A DNA stretch of 64,000 nucleotides from RHKX01 sp041393495 (GTDB lineage: Bacteria > Actinomycetota > Thermoleophilia > Solirubrobacterales > 70-9), in contig JAWKKA010000002.1 of the NCBI GenBank assembly GCA_041393495.1, forward strand, positions 147,157 through 211,156, read 5' to 3'. Each line of letters begins with the position of its first letter. Position 1 is the stretch's first letter. Positions 7,110 through 15,152 of the stretch are shown here, piece after piece. Both the position numbers and the translations under genes were made by a program. The notes below the pieces were generated by a model, which worked only from the letters and a program-made list of their open reading frames with translations, was not told the DNA's origin and did no database searches.

Positions 7110-8156
7110 ATGAATAGGGGATTCAGGAGCGGATTCCGGGCGGCCGACACCGCGACTGGGCCGTCCCGCGTTCCGGTGATCGCCGCGGCCTCGTTGCTCG
7201 CGGCCACGGTCGCCGTCTCAATGCTTGCCGCCGGGCCGGCCTCGGGAGGGGAGGGGCCGCCGGGCTCGGGGGTCTGGGTGGAGGGCACCGACGGCTACAT
7301 CGACGCCTTCCAGGCCCTGAACTCGTCCGACACGGTCGAGAGCCACAAGGACGGCGACGACTTCGTCAGGTTCTCGGAGGCGCTCAGCCCGGCGACGCTG
7401 TCGGGCGTCGAGGGGACGGCCGATGCGTTCGCCTCGCAGGCCTCGACGGTGGTCACGCCCTCGTTCACGCCGCCGTTCGACGCCGAGGGGATCGCCACGT
7501 CCGGACGCCTCCACATCGAGACCCACAAGAACGACAACGGCGCCCCCGGGGTGCCGGTGGCGTACGCGACGGGGGACTTCGACTCCGGCTTCGAGTCCAC
7601 GGAGGCGGTCCCGGTCGAGCTCGCCGGCTACCTGCGAGCCGCCAACACCGATGCCGACGACTGCACCCAGCTCACGGTCGAGTTCTACGACGGCACCTCC
7701 GTGCGAACGTTCGAAGCTGCCGCCGGCGGCGCCTGCACGCCCGGGATCGACCAGCAGGAGAGCTTCCAGGTCAACGATGTGCTGCCCGCGGGCGCCGAAG
7801 GCGAGATCGAAGTCGAGTACAGCACCTCGATGGCCGCCGAGGCGCCCGGCTCGACCGAGTCCGCGAACGCCGCCGTGGAGGTGACGCTCAGCTTCTATCC
7901 GCCGGACACCCGGATCACGAGCGCGAGGATCAGGTCCCGAAGCGGCAAGGCGAGCTTCAGGTTCGAGGCGGAGGGGAACGCCAAGCGCATGCAGTGCGCG
8001 CTGACCCGCAAGGGCAAGAAGCCCCGCTTCCGCGGCTGCCGCTCGCCGAAGACGTACCGCGGCCTGAAGCCCGGTCGCTACAAGTTCCAGGTGCGCGCTA
8101 TTGGCCCGCTCGCGCCCGAGGCGACGCCGGCCAAGAAGGCGTTCCGGATCCGGTAG
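7110..8156 (+). CDS. Secreted protein with C-terminal Ig-like domain
   Basis: This encodes 348 residues. The ATG at 7110 follows GGAGG, which decides against an in-frame ATG at 7065. A Sec signal peptide covers about residues 15-45 (hydrophobic AAASLLAATVAVSMLAAG then PASGG). The middle (about 60-260) is rich in Asp, Ser and Thr and matches no domain I recognise. The last 85 residues run DTRITSARIR, then CALTRKGKKPRFRGCRSPK and KFQVRAIGPLAPEATPA. This resembles the Ig-like repeat, with a paired-Cys segment, found in extracellular proteins of related actinobacteria. It probably acts outside the cell; function unknown. It sits between dapF and dapL without evident relation to them. Confidence 0.75.
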   Translation: MNRGFRSGFRAADTATGPSRVPVIAAASLLAATVAVSMLAAGPASGGEGPPGSGVWVEGTDGYIDAFQALNSSDTVESHKDGDDFVRFSEALSPATLSGVEGTADAFASQASTVVTPSFTPPFDAEGIATSGRLHIETHKNDNGAPGVPVAYATGDFDSGFESTEAVPVELAGYLRAANTDADDCTQLTVEFYDGTSVRTFEAAAGGACTPGIDQQESFQVNDVLPAGAEGEIEVEYSTSMAAEAPGSTESANAAVEVTLSFYPPDTRITSARIRSRSGKASFRFEAEGNAKRMQCALTRKGKKPRFRGCRSPKTYRGLKPGRYKFQVRAIGPLAPEATPAKKAFRIR

Positions 8157-8403
8157 CGCCGCCACCGCGGACAGCGCGCGCAGCCGCCCGACCGTCGCGC
8201 CGCTCGTCTGGACCGAGGTCCGTCCGGGCCCGGTCAACCGTGGATCGGGGTCACCGGAGCACGCGATCCGTGGTCGACCGCGTGGCCCGCGTCGCGGAGC
8301 CGCGCCCGGGGCCGGGCGCATCCCCGTCGGCACCTGCGCCCGCAGCCGCCGGACAGATAGCCTCCCACGCCGACCGGCAGCGACCCCGAAAGGACCGCGA
8401 CCC

Positions 8404-9573
8404 TTGGCCCTGACCGACCCATCGAAGCGCCTCGAAGCGATCCCTCCGTACATGTTCGCGGAGCTCGAGCGCAGGGTCGCCGACAAGCGGGCGGCGGGGA
8501 TCGACGTGATCAGCCTCGGGATCGGTGATCCGGACATGCCGACCTATCCGCACATCGTCGCGGCGATGCAGGACGCGGTCGCCGACCCCGGCAACCAGAA
8601 GTACCCGTCGAACCGCGGCCGCGAGGAGTTCCGGCGGGCCTTCGCCGGCTTCTACGACCGGCGCTTCGGCGTCGCGATCGACCCGGATTCGGAGGTGATC
8701 CCGGCGATCGGCGCCAAGGAGTGCATCTACAACCTCTGCTTCGCGTTCCTCGATCCCGGCGACGTCGCGCTCGCCTCCGACCCCGGCTATCCGGTCTACA
8801 CCGGCGGGCCGGTCCTGGCCGGGGCCGACGTCGAGGTCCTGCCGCTGCTCCCCGAGCTCGGGTTCGCGCCGGACCTCGACGCGATCGCCCCAGCGGCGCT
8901 CGAGCGGGCGCGCCTGCTGTTCCTCAACTACCCGAACAACCCGACCGGGGCGGTCGTGCCCGACGGCCTGTTCGAGCGGGTCGTCGCGCTCGCCCGCGAG
9001 CACGAGATCCTCGTCGTCCACGACAACGCCTACTCGGAGACGACCTACGACGGCTACGTCGCGCCGAGCTTTCTCGCGACTCCGGGCGCCCGCGAGGTCG
9101 GCGTCGAGGTCTTCAGCCTCTCGAAGGGCTACAACATGACGGGCTGGCGCTGCGCGGCGATCCTCGGCAACGCCGACGCGATCGAGGCCTACTGGCGGCT
9201 GAAGACGAACGTCGACTCGGGCCTGTTCGAGGCGGTCCAGCTCGCCGCCGTCGCGGCGCTCGAGGGGCCGTCGGAGCCGCTCGCCGAGATGAACCGGATC
9301 TACGCGCGCCGTCGCGACCTCGTAGTCGACGCGCTCCGCGCGATCGACGTCGAGGTGGAATCGCCGCAGGGCACGATCTACGTCTGGGCGCCGGTCCCGC
9401 CGGAGCACACTTCGACCTCGTTCTGCGAGCACGTCCTCGAAGAGGCCGCTGTGGTGATCTCGCCGGGCTCGATGTACGGGCCGAGCGGCGAGGGGTTCTT
9501 CCGGATCTCGCTTACGACCCCGGATGAGCGCCTCGCCGAGGCGGTCGAGCGACTGCGCGATCATCTCGGTTGA
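8404..9573 (+). CDS. dapL: LL-diaminopimelate aminotransferase-like PLP enzyme
   Basis: This encodes 389 residues from a TTG start, supported by AAAGGA 8 bases upstream. It is a fold-type I aminotransferase: SLGIGDPDMPT near 39-49, NYPNNPTGAV near 178, and the PLP lysine in SLSKGYNMTGWR. The N-terminus (RLEAIPPYMFAELE) and GIGDPDMPT are typical of the DapL group, which converts tetrahydrodipicolinate directly to LL-diaminopimelate using glutamate. Closely related alanine or aspartate aminotransferases cannot be excluded. Proximity to dapF supports the lysine/peptidoglycan role. The next gene starts 3 bases after its stop. Confidence 0.8.
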   Translation: MALTDPSKRLEAIPPYMFAELERRVADKRAAGIDVISLGIGDPDMPTYPHIVAAMQDAVADPGNQKYPSNRGREEFRRAFAGFYDRRFGVAIDPDSEVIPAIGAKECIYNLCFAFLDPGDVALASDPGYPVYTGGPVLAGADVEVLPLLPELGFAPDLDAIAPAALERARLLFLNYPNNPTGAVVPDGLFERVVALAREHEILVVHDNAYSETTYDGYVAPSFLATPGAREVGVEVFSLSKGYNMTGWRCAAILGNADAIEAYWRLKTNVDSGLFEAVQLAAVAALEGPSEPLAEMNRIYARRRDLVVDALRAIDVEVESPQGTIYVWAPVPPEHTSTSFCEHVLEEAAVVISPGSMYGPSGEGFFRISLTTPDERLAEAVERLRDHLG

Positions 9574-9576
9574 GGC

Positions 9577-10917
9577 ATGCAGGACTCGCCGGTCAGATAC
9601 GTCCGCAGCGAGGACGGCCGCTACATCGCCTACCGGACGATGGGAGCCGGGGAGCGCGACTACCTGATCGTCCTGCCGAGCAACGGCACGATCGAGATGC
9701 TGACGGTGCCCCCGGCCCGGCGGCTGATGGGCGTCTACACCGAGCACTCGCGGGTGATCTCGTTCGACCGCCGCGGCGCCGGCCTCTCCGACCCGGTCGA
9801 GGTGCCGGCGACGCTCGAGGAGCAGACGGCGGACGTGATCGCGGTCCTCGACGCCTGCAGCTCCGACCGCGTCGTCCTCGAGGCCCAGGCCGATGCGGCG
9901 ATGCTCGCCGTGATGTTCGCCGCAACCCATCCCGAGCGGGTCAGCCACCTGATCCTCCTGCACCCGATGGCGCGGATGACCTCCGCGCCCGGCTACGACT
10001 GGGCATGGCCCGACGAGGAGACCCGCAACCGCGAGTTCGTCGAGCCGATCCTCGCCCGCTGGGGGACGGGGGAGAACGGGATGATCGCCTCGCCGGTGCT
10101 GTCGAGCAGCGACCCGTCCTTCCTGGACTGGTGGGGCCGGTGGGAGCGACTCTCCGGCTCGCCGACGACGATTCGGGAGCGCATGGAGCTGAACGGCCGG
10201 ATGGACGTCCGCGAGATCCTGCCCCGCGTTCAGGCGCCGAGCCTGATCCTCGACCGCCCGGCCGCGAAGGCGATGGACTCCCGCCACGCTCATTACTTCG
10301 CCGAGCACATCCCCGGCGCCGATCTCGTCGAGCTGCCGGGACGGGACGGGATCTCGTTCGGCGACGGCTTCGACGCCTACATGGAGGCGATCGAGCGGTT
10401 CGTGACCGGGGCGGTCGCCGCCCGCCGCGAGGAGCGGGCGCTGGCGACTGTCATGTTCACCGACATCTGCCGCTCGACCGAGGTCGCGGCGGTGCTCGGC
10501 GATCGGCGCTGGCGGGAGAAGCTCGCCGCGCACGACTCGATCACCCGCGACCTCGTCGGGGCCTACGGGGGCGTCGCGGTGAAGAGCACAGGGGACGGAT
10601 TCCTCGCGACGTTCGACGGGCCCGCGCGCGCGGTCCGCTGCGCCGTCGCGATCGGCGAGCAGGTCAGCGACCTCGACATCGAGCTCCGAGCCGGCCTGCA
10701 CACCGGCGAGGTCGAGATGCTCGGCTCCGATGTCGGCGGCATGGCCGTCCACATCGGCGCCCGGATCGGCGACCTCGGCGGGCCCGGCGAGGTCCTCGCC
10801 TCATCGACCGTCCGCGACCTCGTCGTCGGTTCGGGGATCGGGTTCAGCGATCGTGGCTCCCACTCCCTGAAGGGGATCCCCGGGGAGTGGCGGCTGTTCG
10901 CCGTCGAGTCGGTCTGA
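9577..10917 (+). CDS. Alpha/beta-hydrolase-like domain fused to class III adenylate/guanylate cyclase
   Basis: This encodes 446 residues. Residues 1-270 have the alpha/beta-hydrolase layout (FDRRGAGLSDP near 65, VQAPSLILDRP near 225), but the nucleophile elbow G-x-S-x-G is replaced by EAQAD with Gln at 104. The domain is therefore probably a sensor rather than an enzyme. Residues 285-446 form a class III cyclase: metal-binding Asp in FTDICRSTE and in STGDGFLATF, LRAGLHTGEVE, and AVHIGARI with the catalytic Arg. It likely makes cAMP or cGMP in the cytoplasm. The start is 3 bases after dapL, implying cotranscription, though a functional link is unknown. Confidence 0.85.
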   Translation: MQDSPVRYVRSEDGRYIAYRTMGAGERDYLIVLPSNGTIEMLTVPPARRLMGVYTEHSRVISFDRRGAGLSDPVEVPATLEEQTADVIAVLDACSSDRVVLEAQADAAMLAVMFAATHPERVSHLILLHPMARMTSAPGYDWAWPDEETRNREFVEPILARWGTGENGMIASPVLSSSDPSFLDWWGRWERLSGSPTTIRERMELNGRMDVREILPRVQAPSLILDRPAAKAMDSRHAHYFAEHIPGADLVELPGRDGISFGDGFDAYMEAIERFVTGAVAARREERALATVMFTDICRSTEVAAVLGDRRWREKLAAHDSITRDLVGAYGGVAVKSTGDGFLATFDGPARAVRCAVAIGEQVSDLDIELRAGLHTGEVEMLGSDVGGMAVHIGARIGDLGGPGEVLASSTVRDLVVGSGIGFSDRGSHSLKGIPGEWRLFAVESV

Positions 10918-10983
10918 ACGATCAGCGCGGCCGACGCCGGCGCATCGCCCGCACCGCGCCGGGGCGGGTGGCGGCGCCGGCGC

Positions 10984-11784
10984 TCAGTCGTCGCTGATGA
11001 AGTAGAAGGGGTTCGGCAGCTTGTAGGCCTTGTCGGCGTGGCCGCCCTTGAGGTCGCTGTCCTGATCGCCGACGTTGAGCACGATCCGGTACCCGTCCGC
11101 TTCGATGTCGGCCCGGACGCCGGACTTGTAAGGGACGGTGCCGTGCACGTCGGTCGGCTTCAGGACGAGCTCCTTCCAGCCCGAGTAGCCGGCCGCGGTC
11201 AGGTTCGCCTCGGTTCGCTCGCGGAAGATCGCGACGTCGGGCCGGCCGGTGATGAAGAAGGCCGCGACCCCCATCCTGCGGGCGTCGTCGAAGAGCTCCA
11301 ACGTCGGCTCGATCGCGGGCGCATCCGCGGCGATGGCGCTGGTGGCGAGCGCCGCCGTCGCGTTCCTGAAGCTCGCGGCCGCGAGCTCGTCGTAGTTCGA
11401 CAGCGAGGTCTCGTCGATGTCGAGGACGAGCGCGAGCTTCGGCATCCGGCACGGCTCGATCCCGCGCTTTCGGCAGCGCTGCCGCGCCTGCCGGCGGATC
11501 CTCGGCACCCGCCGGTCGAGGTAGTCGCGAGCCCTGCCGCCGACCTTCTCGAGGTCCGACTCGTAGTGCCCTGAGTCCTCGTACTGGTACAGCGACGGCC
11601 CCAGGTCGCCTGCCCCGACGGTGCCGTCGAGGCCGATCCGCGGCAGCCCGACGCCGGTCGGCCGGATCGTCGCGATCCGCGTCTTGCCGCCGTCTGCGGG
11701 CCCGCCGGCGACCGCATAACCGGCGGCGAGCAGGCCGGCGGCGAGCAGGGCCGCGATCAGGTACTCGATCGTCCTTCTTCTCAT
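10984..11784 (-). CDS. Exported HAD-family acid phosphatase (subfamily IIIB)
   Basis: This encodes 266 residues. The start follows GGAGGA. An N-terminal hydrophobic segment (about residues 9-27) is a signal peptide or anchor, so it acts outside the membrane. HAD motif I is LVLDIDETSLSNYDE near 120-134, motif II is FFITGRPD near 178, and a late motif with aspartates is LNVGDQDSDLKGG. This matches class B/C acid phosphatases such as lipoprotein e(P4), which dephosphorylate nucleotides and other small esters. No lipobox cysteine is visible. It converges on the cyclase gene and diverges from hflX. Confidence 0.8.
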   Translation of the reverse strand: MRRRTIEYLIAALLAAGLLAAGYAVAGGPADGGKTRIATIRPTGVGLPRIGLDGTVGAGDLGPSLYQYEDSGHYESDLEKVGGRARDYLDRRVPRIRRQARQRCRKRGIEPCRMPKLALVLDIDETSLSNYDELAAASFRNATAALATSAIAADAPAIEPTLELFDDARRMGVAAFFITGRPDVAIFRERTEANLTAAGYSGWKELVLKPTDVHGTVPYKSGVRADIEADGYRIVLNVGDQDSDLKGGHADKAYKLPNPFYFISDD

Positions 11785-11853
11785 CTCGGTCCTCCCTGGG
11801 CGAGCTGGGGCGGATTGGCGGCCCGGACCCTATCCGGTCGCCCGCACTGCTCC

Positions 11854-11859
11854 TACACT
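11854..11859 (+). promoter_or_regulatory. -10-like TACACT before hflX
   Basis: TACACT is followed by 7 bases and the ATG at 11867, with no ribosome-binding site. A leaderless start is predicted. Confidence 0.45.
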
Positions 11860-11866
11860 TGACCCG

Positions 11867-13210
11867 ATGACCGAAGGCGCGGAGACCGGACAGCCCGACC
11901 GACGGCGCGATGGCCCCGGATCCGGGGTCCGTAACCCCCGGGCACGCCAGCGCGCCGTCGCGATCGGCGTCATCCGCGGCAGGCCCGGCGAGGACGCCGA
12001 GCTCGACGAGCTCGCCGAGCTCCTGCGCACCGCCGGGGTGGCCACCGAGAGCCGGATGACCCAGCAACGTGCCGAGCCCGATCCGGACCGCTACTTCGGG
12101 CGCGGCAAGCTCGAGGAGCTGAAGGCGGAGATCCGACGTGCCGGAGCGAACATCGTCGCCTGCGACGATGAGCTCGCACCGCGTCAGGAACGCAACCTCG
12201 AGAGCGCGCTCGGCGTCCCGGTCATCGACCGGACGGCGATCATCCTCGACATCTTCGCCGACCACGCGCACAGCGCCGAGGGCAAGCTCCAGGTCGAGCT
12301 CGCGCAGCTCGAGTACAACCTGGCGCGGATGCGGGGCCTTTGGACCCACCTCGAGCGCCTCGGCGCCGGGCGCATCGATGGCGGCATCGGCACCCGCGGG
12401 CCGGGCGAGTCCCAGATCGAGACCGATCGCCGGCTCGCCCGCGACCGGATCGCGGCGCTGCGCCGCGAGCTGCGCGTCGTCGAGCGCAGCCGCGGGACGA
12501 TGCGGGCCGAGCGCGAGCGGTCGGCGATCCCGACCGTGGCGCTCGCCGGCTACACCAACGCCGGCAAGTCGACGCTGCTGAATGCGATCACCGGCGCCGG
12601 GGTCAGCGTCGGCGACAGGCTCTTCCACACGCTCGATCCGACGACCCGCTCATTCGAGCACGGCGGCCGCCGCTACCTGCTCACCGATACCGTCGGCTTC
12701 ATCCGCAAGCTGCCCCACCAGCTCGTCGACGCATTCAAGGCGACGCTGGAGGAGACCGCCCTCGCCGACCTGGTCGTCCACGTCGTCGACGGCTCCGAGC
12801 CCGCGGCGACGCGGGAGGCCGCGATGCGAGCCGTGGACTCGGTCCTCGAGGAGATCGGCGCCGGCGCGACGCCGCGGATCGTCGCCTACAACAAGCTCGA
12901 CCTGCTCGACGCCGACGAGCGCCGCGACCTGCTCGTCGGCAGCCGCGACGTCGTCGGGGTCTCAGCGGTGACGGGTGAGGGCATCGAACGCCTCCTCGAC
13001 GCGATCGAGGAAGCGTTCGCGCGAACGCTCGAGCCGGTCGAGCTGCTGATTCCCTACAGCGAGGGAGCCGCCCTCAACGAGCTGCACGAGATCGCCGGCC
13101 GTCTCGAGCGCAGCGACCGCGACGACGGGGTCCTCGTCAAGGCGCGCGTTCCCCGCAGCCTCGCCCATCGCTTCAGCGCCTGGTCCGTCAACGGCAGATC
13201 GGCCGCCTGA
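11867..13210 (+). CDS. hflX: GTPase HflX
   Basis: This encodes 447 residues. HflX binds ribosomes and can split stalled or hibernating ones. The N-terminal HflX domain has YFGRGKLEELK near 75 and DRTAIILDIFADHA near 120, and the linker has the family signature GPGESQIETDRR. The GTPase domain has G1 GYTNAGKST near 229, G3 DTVGFI, G4 YNKLDLL and G5 VSAVTGEG. Length is normal. dut follows after 4 bases and probably shares the transcript. A TACACT hexamer at leaderless spacing precedes the ATG. Confidence 0.96.
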   Translation: MTEGAETGQPDRRRDGPGSGVRNPRARQRAVAIGVIRGRPGEDAELDELAELLRTAGVATESRMTQQRAEPDPDRYFGRGKLEELKAEIRRAGANIVACDDELAPRQERNLESALGVPVIDRTAIILDIFADHAHSAEGKLQVELAQLEYNLARMRGLWTHLERLGAGRIDGGIGTRGPGESQIETDRRLARDRIAALRRELRVVERSRGTMRAERERSAIPTVALAGYTNAGKSTLLNAITGAGVSVGDRLFHTLDPTTRSFEHGGRRYLLTDTVGFIRKLPHQLVDAFKATLEETALADLVVHVVDGSEPAATREAAMRAVDSVLEEIGAGATPRIVAYNKLDLLDADERRDLLVGSRDVVGVSAVTGEGIERLLDAIEEAFARTLEPVELLIPYSEGAALNELHEIAGRLERSDRDDGVLVKARVPRSLAHRFSAWSVNGRSAA

Positions 13211-13214
13211 CCGC

Positions 13215-13649
13215 GTGGAGCTGAAGGTTCGCCTGCTCGAGCCCGGCGCGGTCCTGCCGACCCGCGCCAACGAGGGTGACGCCGGCCTCGACCTCAGGGC
13301 CGCCGAGCCGGCCCTGCTCGGCCCCGGCGAGCGGGCAGCGATCGGGACCGGCATCGCCGTCGAGATCCCCCGCGGCCACGCCGGGCTGATCCTGCCGCGC
13401 TCCGGGCTCGCCCTGCGCCACGGGATCTCGATGGTCAACGCGCCGGGCCTCATCGATGCCGGCTACCGCGGCGAGCTCCGTGTCCTGCTGCTCAACACCG
13501 ACCGGAGCAGCGATTTCGCGATCGAGCCCGGCGACCGTGTCGCCCAGCTCCTCGTCGTCCCGTTCGCGGGCCTCGACCCGATCGCGGCGCCGGAGCTCTC
13601 CGAAAGCGCCCGCGGCGAGCTCGGCTTCGGCTCCAGCGGGCTCGGCTAG
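13215..13649 (+). CDS. dut: dUTP diphosphatase
   Basis: This encodes 144 residues from a GTG start. It hydrolyses dUTP to dUMP and pyrophosphate, as a trimer. All five motifs are present: motif 1 DAGLDLRA near 22, motif 2 PRSGLALRHG near 61, motif 3 APGLIDAGYRGEL near 77, motif 4 GDRVAQLLV and motif 5 RGELGFGSSG at the C-terminus. It lies 4 bases after hflX. Its stop codon TAG overlaps the stop codon of the convergent gatD within a CTAG palindrome. Confidence 0.96.
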   Translation: MELKVRLLEPGAVLPTRANEGDAGLDLRAAEPALLGPGERAAIGTGIAVEIPRGHAGLILPRSGLALRHGISMVNAPGLIDAGYRGELRVLLLNTDRSSDFAIEPGDRVAQLLVVPFAGLDPIAAPELSESARGELGFGSSGLG

Positions 13650-14386
13650 CCGCGGGCCGCCGCGCGCTCGGCATCGGCATGGGCGGCGTCCTCGAGCCGG
13701 TCGTCGAGCGGGGCCAGCTCCGGCCGGGCGCCCTCCCGGCGCTCGATCGCACGGGCGATGAGCTCGTCGGCGAACCACGCGTTCTTGGGCAGCAGCGGGC
13801 CGTGCAGGTAGGTGCCGATCAGGTTCCCGCAGACGATCCCCTCGAGCCCGTCGCGGCCGTTGTTGCCGTGGCCGTGGATCACCGTGCCGAGCGGTCGCCC
13901 GCCGGCGTCGATGTAGGTGCGGCCGCCGTGGTTCTCGAAGCCGGCGAGGACCCGCGGCCCCGAGCCGAGGTCGACCTCGATCGAGACGTTGCCGATCAGC
14001 CGGGGGCCGGGCTCGCGGACGGTGTGCAGCGGCGCCACCGCGAGCCCCTCGATTCGCTCCTCGCCGAGCTGGTAGGAGGAGCCGAGGAGCTGGTAGCCGC
14101 CACAGACGGCGAGCCCGGCGACGCCGGCGGTCACCGCCGCTTCGATCGCGCCGCGCTTGGTCGCGGTCAGGTCGGCGGCGACCATGCGCTGATCGCGATC
14201 CTGGCCGCCACCGATGTAGATCAGGTCGTGCCCTTCGGGATCGAACGTCTCGCCGATCCCGGCGCTCGCGTACGCGAAGCCGATCCCGCGCCATTCGCAG
14301 CGGCGCTGGATGAACAGCACGTTGCCGCGATCGGCATAGATGTTCATCTGGTCGGGATAAAGGGCGAGCAGGCGCAGCTCAGCCAT
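13646..14386 (-). CDS. gatD: Lipid II isoglutaminyl synthase, glutaminase subunit GatD
   Basis: This encodes 246 residues. GatD is a class I, CobB/CobQ-type glutamine amidotransferase that supplies ammonia to MurT for amidation of D-glutamate in lipid II. Features include LYPDQMNIYADRGN at the start, a GGGQDRDQ loop, the nucleophile Cys in LAVCGGYQLLG near 95 and the His in GTYLHGPLLPKN near 190. Length is typical, with an Ala/Arg-rich tail. The start overlaps the upstream methyltransferase gene by 8 bases, so translation is coupled. murT lies one gene upstream instead of directly adjacent. Confidence 0.93.
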   Translation of the reverse strand: MAELRLLALYPDQMNIYADRGNVLFIQRRCEWRGIGFAYASAGIGETFDPEGHDLIYIGGGQDRDQRMVAADLTATKRGAIEAAVTAGVAGLAVCGGYQLLGSSYQLGEERIEGLAVAPLHTVREPGPRLIGNVSIEVDLGSGPRVLAGFENHGGRTYIDAGGRPLGTVIHGHGNNGRDGLEGIVCGNLIGTYLHGPLLPKNAWFADELIARAIERREGARPELAPLDDRLEDAAHADAERAAARG

Positions 14387-15152
14387 CGCGGGCCTCCATC
14401 AAGACCGCAACCGAGTCCTCGTAGGCGAGCGTGCTCGGCAGCCGCTCGCATCCAACGACCCAGAGCCCGGCGGCGTCGGCGTCGCGATCGAGCTCGGCGA
14501 GCGAGAAGCGGTCGAGCTCGATCACGTGACGGGCCTCGGTGAGCGCCCCGTCGGGGGCGACGAGCTGGCGCGAGCGGACCATCCGGATTCCGTCCGCATC
14601 GATCCGCACCTCGACCGGGAGGCTGGAGTGGATCCAGCCCGCGACCTCGCGGACGTCGGGGACCGGATCGGGGCGGCCGACACCGGTCGGTAGCGGCTCG
14701 GCGAGGACGACCGCGCAGAAGCGGCCGCCCGGCGCGAGGTGGGAGCGGACGCCGGCCAACGTGCGGCGCCGGCCCGCCTCGCCGCCGACGATGTGGAGGA
14801 GCTGCATCGGCGCGACGATCAGCGGGAACCGGCGCCCGAGGTCGAGGGCACGGACGTCGCAGCGGGCGGTCGCGACGGCGAGATCGCGGGCCCGGGCGCG
14901 ATCGGCGAGCGCGTCGAGCAGGGCCACGTCGGTGTCGACCGCGGTGACGGGGTGGCCGGCGGCGGCCAGCGCCAGCGTCACCCGTCCCGTGCCGGCGCCG
15001 AGGTCGGCAACCCCGCCGGGGCGCGCGGAGGCGAGCCGCTCGAACAGCTCGAGATCGGCCGCGAAGGCCCCATTCTCGGCGTCGTGCCAGACGACGGGAT
15101 CGCCTCCTGCCGCGATCGCGACTGCCGTGGGCGCGCCGCCGCGTGCGCTCAT
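14379..15152 (-). CDS. Class I SAM-dependent methyltransferase between murT and gatD
   Basis: This encodes 257 residues. The SAM-binding motif I is VADLGAGTGRVTLALA near 48-63, the acidic end of the second strand is AVDTDVALLDAL, and a third motif is ILHLVG-like LLHIVGGEAG. The first 30 residues (HDAENGAFAADLELFERLA) match a common methyltransferase entry region. The start overlaps the murT stop as ATGA and its stop overlaps the gatD start, so it is produced together with the MurT/GatD pair. Substrate unknown; a lipid II precursor or lipid is a guess from context alone. Confidence 0.82.
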   Translation of the reverse strand: MSARGGAPTAVAIAAGGDPVVWHDAENGAFAADLELFERLASARPGGVADLGAGTGRVTLALAAAGHPVTAVDTDVALLDALADRARARDLAVATARCDVRALDLGRRFPLIVAPMQLLHIVGGEAGRRRTLAGVRSHLAPGGRFCAVVLAEPLPTGVGRPDPVPDVREVAGWIHSSLPVEVRIDADGIRMVRSRQLVAPDGALTEARHVIELDRFSLAELDRDADAAGLWVVGCERLPSTLAYEDSVAVLMEARDG

